Positions 6,130 to 8,938 of a DNA stretch of 8,938 nucleotides are shown one piece after another. Below the pieces are notes generated by a model, which saw nothing but the letters and a program-made list of their open reading frames with translations, ran no database searches and was not told the DNA's origin. The position numbers were made by a program, and so were the translations under genes. Numbering within the stretch: position 1 is the first letter of the stretch; each line of letters begins with the position of its first letter. Source of the stretch: a bacterium (GTDB lineage: Bacteria; Margulisbacteria; Marinamargulisbacteria; UBA6595); the NCBI GenBank assembly GCA_027621615.1, contig JAQCBC010000022.1:1-8938 (forward strand), in the 5' to 3' direction.

Positions 6130-6703
6130 TTTGGCAAGCGTTGTTTTGGCCAGCTCGTTGTATGAGTTAGCCGATCAAGGCAGTACTATTTATGCTGGCC
6201 GTCGTGATTTCCGTATTGGGGATGTTATTACTATTTTTATTTCAGAAGCAACATCGGCCGTTCAAGAGGCTGGTACCCAAACATCGGGCCGATCCATTGT
6301 GGATGCCCAATTTGATAGTGTGTGGAATCAGTTGGCGATGAATAACGGCAATGATGAGCGGCTTCAGCAGCGCCGTGAATATGGCATTGGTGGGGGCAGT
6401 CAGTACGATGGGGTGGGTCAAACCACACGAAAAAGCAGTGTCAAAGCGGTTATGTCGGGGGTGGTAACTCGAATTTTTGATAATGGAAACTTATATGTTG
6501 TGGGTGAGCACCGCATTAAGGTAAACGAGGAAACAGAGATGATTCAAATTTCAGGCATTTTGAAACCCGATTATATTAACGATCAAAATGCTGTGTTTTC
6601 GTATCAAATCGCTGATTTGCAAATTACATTGCAAGGAGATGGCGTTGTGGCAGACAAGCAGACACCGGGTTTCTTTTCAAGGATTACATCATGGCTATTT
6701 TAA
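6101..6703 (+). CDS. flgH: Flagellar L-ring protein FlgH, lacking a lipobox cysteine
   Basis: FlgH forms the outer-membrane L ring around the distal rod. Starting at ATG 6101 (GAGG at 6091-6094, 6 bases upstream) it has 200 residues, a little shorter than the usual 220-235. Residues 1-17 form a Sec signal (K at 3, hydrophobic core, VVLA before the cut). The family core follows: SLYE at 19-22, FRIGDVITIFISEATSA at about 35-51, and DNGNLYVVGEHRIKVNEETE at 127-146, matching the conserved FlgH stretch that in enterobacteria reads NGNL-VVGE. A GILKPDYI and Q-x-AD-x-x-I pattern completes it. Most FlgH are lipoproteins with an L-x-G-C lipobox; here the junction reads VVLASS with no cysteine, so lipidation seems impossible. 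A GTG at 6074 would add nine residues that disrupt the signal. It overlaps flgA by 29 bases and flgI by 13. Confidence 0.92.
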   Translation: MIKPLLFGISLASVVLASSLYELADQGSTIYAGRRDFRIGDVITIFISEATSAVQEAGTQTSGRSIVDAQFDSVWNQLAMNNGNDERLQQRREYGIGGGSQYDGVGQTTRKSSVKAVMSGVVTRIFDNGNLYVVGEHRIKVNEETEMIQISGILKPDYINDQNAVFSYQIADLQITLQGDGVVADKQTPGFFSRITSWLF

Positions 6704-7740
6704 ATCGATTGGTTTCAAGTGTATTGGTTTTAGTCATTGCGGCTAGTGTCTTGCATGCAGCGCCCACCGTTCGGGTTAAAGACATTGGTAAGATTTTACA
6801 AGATCGAGACAATCAAATTTATGGGTTTGGTTTGGTTGTTGGGTTGCGCAATACGGGGGATTCTCAACGGTCTATCTTTACCAATAAAGCCTTAACCAAT
6901 GTGATTGCCCGATCGGGGATTTCTCCTGAAAATAACGATTTGTTTCGATCCCGCAATGTAGCGGCTGTTATGGTCACAGCGCAACTGCCATTGTTTAGTA
7001 AAAAAGGGCAAACAATACCCGTGACGGTGTCGTCAATTGGGGACTCCATTTCTTTGTCGGGAGGGACTTTGTTAATGGCAGAGTTGAAAGGCGCTGATAA
7101 TAAAACCTATGTGGTTGCACAGGGATCTATTGTGGTGCATGGGGATGTGTCTCGGACCTCTCAGGCAACAATATTGCAAGATACAACAACGGTCGGTTTA
7201 ATTCCAAATGGTGGGATTGTTGAAGCAGAAGTGCCCCGAACCGTTCAAGATCAGCAGTTCATCACAGTTGTATTAAATCAGTCCAATTACATTACAGCGT
7301 CTCGTGTGGCTAAGGCCATGAACGATGCTGGATTTTTTGGTGCCATGGCGGTGGATGCAGCGACGATCAAAGTTCCATTTCTAGACTTTAATGAAGGGAG
7401 TTTGGTGGATTTGATGGCTCAGCTTGAAATGGTTGAATTGGAGCCAGATGGTCTGGCCCGTGTGGTGATTAACGCCCGAACCGGGACAATTGTAATTGGT
7501 GAGAAAGTACGCTTGCTGCCGGTTGCCTTGACGCATGGCAATGTGTCCATTCAGGTTAAGAGCAATCAGGCGTTGGTTCAGTCTAAGCAAAACCCAGTTG
7601 TCGTGTTGGAGCCACGATCAACCTTAGATAGTCTGGTATCGGCTTTGAATAAACTGGGGACTAGTCCCAAAGATTTAATTGCCATTATTCAGTCGTTAAA
7701 GGCATCAGGCGCCTTAATTGCCCATGTGGAGGTGATCTAA
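6691..7740 (+). CDS. flgI: Flagellar P-ring protein FlgI
   Basis: FlgI is the periplasmic subunit of the P ring, which anchors the bushing in the peptidoglycan. The 349-residue protein is close to the family length (about 365). Residues 1-23 are a signal peptide ending LHA before APTVRVKDI. Conserved FlgI blocks are DRDNQIYGFGLVVGLRNTGD at 38-57, PVTVSSIGDSISLSGGTLLM, GSIVVHGDVSR, IPNGGIVEAEVPR, VVINARTGTIVIGEKVRLLP at about 258-277 with THGNVSIQVK after it, and the C-terminal LNKLGTSPKDLIAIIQSLKA with SGALIAHVEVI. The region between HGNVSIQVK and the C-terminal helix is shorter than in enterobacteria, accounting for the slightly low length. AAGGA at 6679-6683 lies 7 bases before the ATG. The start overlaps flgH by 13 bases, indicating coupled translation of the two ring genes. 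Confidence 0.96.
   Translation: MAILNRLVSSVLVLVIAASVLHAAPTVRVKDIGKILQDRDNQIYGFGLVVGLRNTGDSQRSIFTNKALTNVIARSGISPENNDLFRSRNVAAVMVTAQLPLFSKKGQTIPVTVSSIGDSISLSGGTLLMAELKGADNKTYVVAQGSIVVHGDVSRTSQATILQDTTTVGLIPNGGIVEAEVPRTVQDQQFITVVLNQSNYITASRVAKAMNDAGFFGAMAVDAATIKVPFLDFNEGSLVDLMAQLEMVELEPDGLARVVINARTGTIVIGEKVRLLPVALTHGNVSIQVKSNQALVQSKQNPVVVLEPRSTLDSLVSALNKLGTSPKDLIAIIQSLKASGALIAHVEVI
7728..7737 (+). promoter_or_regulatory. Very strong Shine-Dalgarno (GGAGGTGATC) of flgJ
   Basis: Ten bases at the very end of flgI (encoding its last residues) are complementary to the widely conserved 3' end of 16S rRNA (GATCACCTCC). The GGAGG core is 8 bases from the flgJ ATG at 7741, which follows the flgI stop directly. 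This supports efficient independent initiation of flgJ rather than pure read-through coupling. Confidence 0.8.
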
Positions 7741-8061
7741 ATGGATGTTTCAATTATTACCAATAGTTTGAATATGATTACGGATATGCATGCGAAAAAG
7801 CCAACAACGTATGCGGAACATTTAGATGAATTTCAAAAAGTCTTTTTGAAAGAAATGTTTACCGAACAAATTGTTGAAGGTGCCCTTTCAGATGAGCAAA
7901 ATGATGGGCTTGGTTTGTATGACAATACGATTGCCAAGCAGCTAATGAGTCAGTTGTTAACGCAGCAATTGGTGAAGCAAGATGCCTTGCATATCCGGAC
8001 GTTAATGGGCCGGTTTATTCGCAATGATTCAATGAAGGATACGGCCAATGAAATTATTTGA
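7741..8061 (+). CDS. flgJ: FlgJ-type rod-binding (rod cap/scaffold) protein, no muramidase domain
   Basis: A 106-residue protein corresponding to the N-terminal rod-binding half of FlgJ, which caps and promotes rod assembly in the periplasm. The family pattern is seen as LDEFQKVFLKEMFTEQI at 28-44, an acidic linker, then GLGLYDNTIAKQLMSQLL at 56-73 and QQLVKQDALHI after it. In enterobacteria FlgJ carries a C-terminal peptidoglycan hydrolase domain; it is absent here, as in many non-enteric bacteria, so a separate enzyme must open the wall for the rod. No signal peptide is visible, consistent with type III export. It follows flgI with no gap and is overlapped by flgB by 14 bases. The sequence is short and divergent, so the call rests partly on position between the ring and proximal rod genes. 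Confidence 0.75.
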   Translation: MDVSIITNSLNMITDMHAKKPTTYAEHLDEFQKVFLKEMFTEQIVEGALSDEQNDGLGLYDNTIAKQLMSQLLTQQLVKQDALHIRTLMGRFIRNDSMKDTANEII

Positions 8062-8356
8062 CCCAGCCATGGTTGCGTTGCAAAACGCCATTAAGCGATC
8101 CGCCGCTATGCAGGCAAACATAGCCAGAGATATTGCCAATAGTTCAACCCCTGGGTATGCCGGTAGTTTTGCGGATGCTTTGGAATCTGCTGAAAAAAAA
8201 CGACGAAAGCGCCAGGGCTTGGAGTCACAAAAAGCAACATTAGAGGGCAATATGGCTAGTTTGTCACGATTAAATTTATATCATTCAGCATGTTCTAAAT
8301 TATTGACCACGAAATTGAGTATTTTAAAAACCGTTGCGGCCATGGGTAAAAAATGA
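8048..8356 (+). CDS. flgB: Flagellar proximal rod protein FlgB (short form)
   Basis: FlgB is a proximal rod subunit close to the MS ring, exported without cleavage. The protein has 102 residues, against about 130-140 in most FlgB. The N-terminal helix carries NIARDIANSSTPGYAGSF (24-41), the rod-family N-x-ANx-x-TPGY motif with the following Lys replaced by Ala. The C-terminal half, GNMASLSRLNLYHSACSKLL then KLSILKTVAAM, fits the FlgB terminal helix. The missing length comes from the middle, where a Lys/Arg-rich linker (about 48-60, EKKRRKRQ) replaces the usual beta segment. Because both termini are in one frame this is not a frameshift. GAAGGA at 8034-8039 lies 8 bases before the ATG. It overlaps flgJ by 14 bases and flgC by 4 (ATGA). 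Confidence 0.85.
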   Translation: MKLFDPAMVALQNAIKRSAAMQANIARDIANSSTPGYAGSFADALESAEKKRRKRQGLESQKATLEGNMASLSRLNLYHSACSKLLTTKLSILKTVAAMGKK

Positions 8357-8790
8357 AGAGCGTTTTTCTTATATTATTGGTAAGTATGATGGGTTACGCA
8401 CAATTGGGATCCGAGGATGCTTTAGCTATTAGTGCCCAAGGGGTTTTGGTTCAAAAGTACCGGCTGGAACTGATTGCAAAAAATGTAGCCAATGCATTTA
8501 CCCTGCGCACCGAAACCGGATTGCCCTACGCCAAGCAATATCCAGTTATTCGATCCCAGGGCAACGATGTTTGGGTTGATGGGGTTGCAGAAAGTCAGCA
8601 ACCGTTTGGAAAAGCCTTTGATCCGTCGCATCCATTTGCGGATAAGTATGGATTTATTTACATCCCTAATGTTAGTATTTCAGAAGAGATGATCGACTTA
8701 TCATATACCAATGTTTTATATGAAGCCAATACAACAGTATTCAAGTCAGCTAGAAATACGTTCCAGTCGACCCTGGAGATTTTAAAATGA
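8353..8790 (+). CDS. flgC: Flagellar proximal rod protein FlgC with a signal-peptide-like N-terminus
   Basis: FlgC is a proximal rod subunit. From ATG 8353 it has 145 residues. The family body begins only at about residue 24: LAISAQGV, KYRLELIAKNVANAFTLRTE at 35-54 (FlgC normally reads N-x-ANA-x-T-x-RT-x-E-G), PYAKQ at 58-62, and near the end IPNVSISEEMIDL followed by a YEAN helix. Before it lies K at 2, a hydrophobic run VFLILLV at 4-10, and GYA before Q17, which reads like a Sec signal peptide; standard FlgC has none. The start is favoured by the ATGA overlap with flgB and the tight operon packing. In-frame ATGs at 8386 and 8389 would give a conventional FlgC (133 residues from 8389) without the signal, but neither start has a clear Shine-Dalgarno. 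The identity is secure; the N-terminus is the open point. It overlaps fliE by ATGA. Confidence 0.9.
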   Translation: MKSVFLILLVSMMGYAQLGSEDALAISAQGVLVQKYRLELIAKNVANAFTLRTETGLPYAKQYPVIRSQGNDVWVDGVAESQQPFGKAFDPSHPFADKYGFIYIPNVSISEEMIDLSYTNVLYEANTTVFKSARNTFQSTLEILK

Positions 8791-8938
8791 TTTCACCGAT
8801 TCCACCAGTAACTCCGCAACTGCCTCTGTTGCCACTCGTGAATGAAAGCAAAGACAACCCGTCATTTTCAGGTTTATATGCGGCTGTACTACAGGATACC
8901 ACTGAAAAAATCCAGCGAAAAAAAGTTGAGTTGGATCA
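8787..8938 (+). CDS. fliE: FliE, MS ring-rod junction protein (5' part, cut by window end)
   Basis: Starts at ATG 8787 overlapping the flgC stop (ATGA), with GGAGAT (8775-8780) 6 bases upstream, and runs open to the window edge: 50 full codons are visible. The N-terminus is Pro/Leu-rich (ISPIPPVTPQLPLLPL), as often seen in the disordered FliE leader, then SFSGLYAAVLQDTTEKIQRK at about 26-45, fitting the FliE pattern of a Phe-led helix that continues into the conserved family domain. FliE links the MS ring (FliF) to the proximal rod and is among the first substrates of flagellar type III export. Directly following flgB-flgC is its commonest position outside enterobacteria, and that context carries much of the call because the conserved C-terminal domain lies beyond the window. 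Confidence 0.8.
   Translation, partial: MISPIPPVTPQLPLLPLVNESKDNPSFSGLYAAVLQDTTEKIQRKKVELD

Overview
The window is a flagellar basal-body gene cluster, all on the + strand, preceded by the 3' end of a metabolic gene. It suggests a flagellated diderm (Gram-negative-type) bacterium, because intact P-ring (FlgI), L-ring (FlgH) and P-ring chaperone (FlgA) genes are present and these rings sit in the peptidoglycan and outer membrane. Base composition is moderate, with A-rich patches around 2880-3050. The phylum cannot be fixed from this sequence. The gene order, and a FliK-like gene paired with a stand-alone FlhB C-terminal domain, do not match the enterobacterial flgBCDEFGHIJ layout. A deep-branching or non-proteobacterial diderm is a plausible but weak guess.

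Layout. 2-1279 is the C-terminal part of a large NAD-specific glutamate dehydrogenase, cut at the window edge. 1317-2591 is a FliK-like protein with a low-complexity N-terminus and a hook-length-control-like C-terminal domain; it overlaps by ATGA the small FlhB C-terminal-domain-only protein at 2588-2950. Three tandem FlgF/FlgG-family rod proteins follow (3000-3848, 3871-4665, 4680-5474). Next come flgA (5458-6129), flgH (6101-6703), flgI (6691-7740), a muramidase-less flgJ (7741-8061), flgB (8048-8356), flgC (8353-8790) and the 5' end of fliE (8787 to the window end). From 4680 onward neighbouring genes overlap or abut, apart from strong Shine-Dalgarno sites, so this is almost certainly one translationally coupled operon. 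No gene-free stretch exceeds 50 bases. I saw no tRNA, rRNA, CRISPR array, insertion sequence or convincing terminator.

How the genes work together. FliE, FlgB, FlgC and the FlgF/FlgG proteins build the rod from the MS ring outward. FlgJ scaffolds the rod. FlgA, FlgI and FlgH are Sec-exported and make the P and L rings (the bushing). The FliK-like and FlhB-C-like proteins look like substrate-specificity or hook-length factors of the flagellar type III export apparatus. Hook genes (flgD, flgE) and the export gate are not in the window.

The oddest signals are in how the axial and ring proteins appear to be exported. Two rod-family proteins, the first FlgF/FlgG paralogue and FlgC, begin with what look like Sec signal peptides, although classical rod proteins leave uncleaved through the flagellar type III system. 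FlgH lacks the lipobox cysteine that normally makes the L-ring subunit a lipoprotein. A consensus-quality sigma70-type promoter lies at the 3849-3870 gene junction, placed so that it would remove the Shine-Dalgarno of the next gene from its own transcript.
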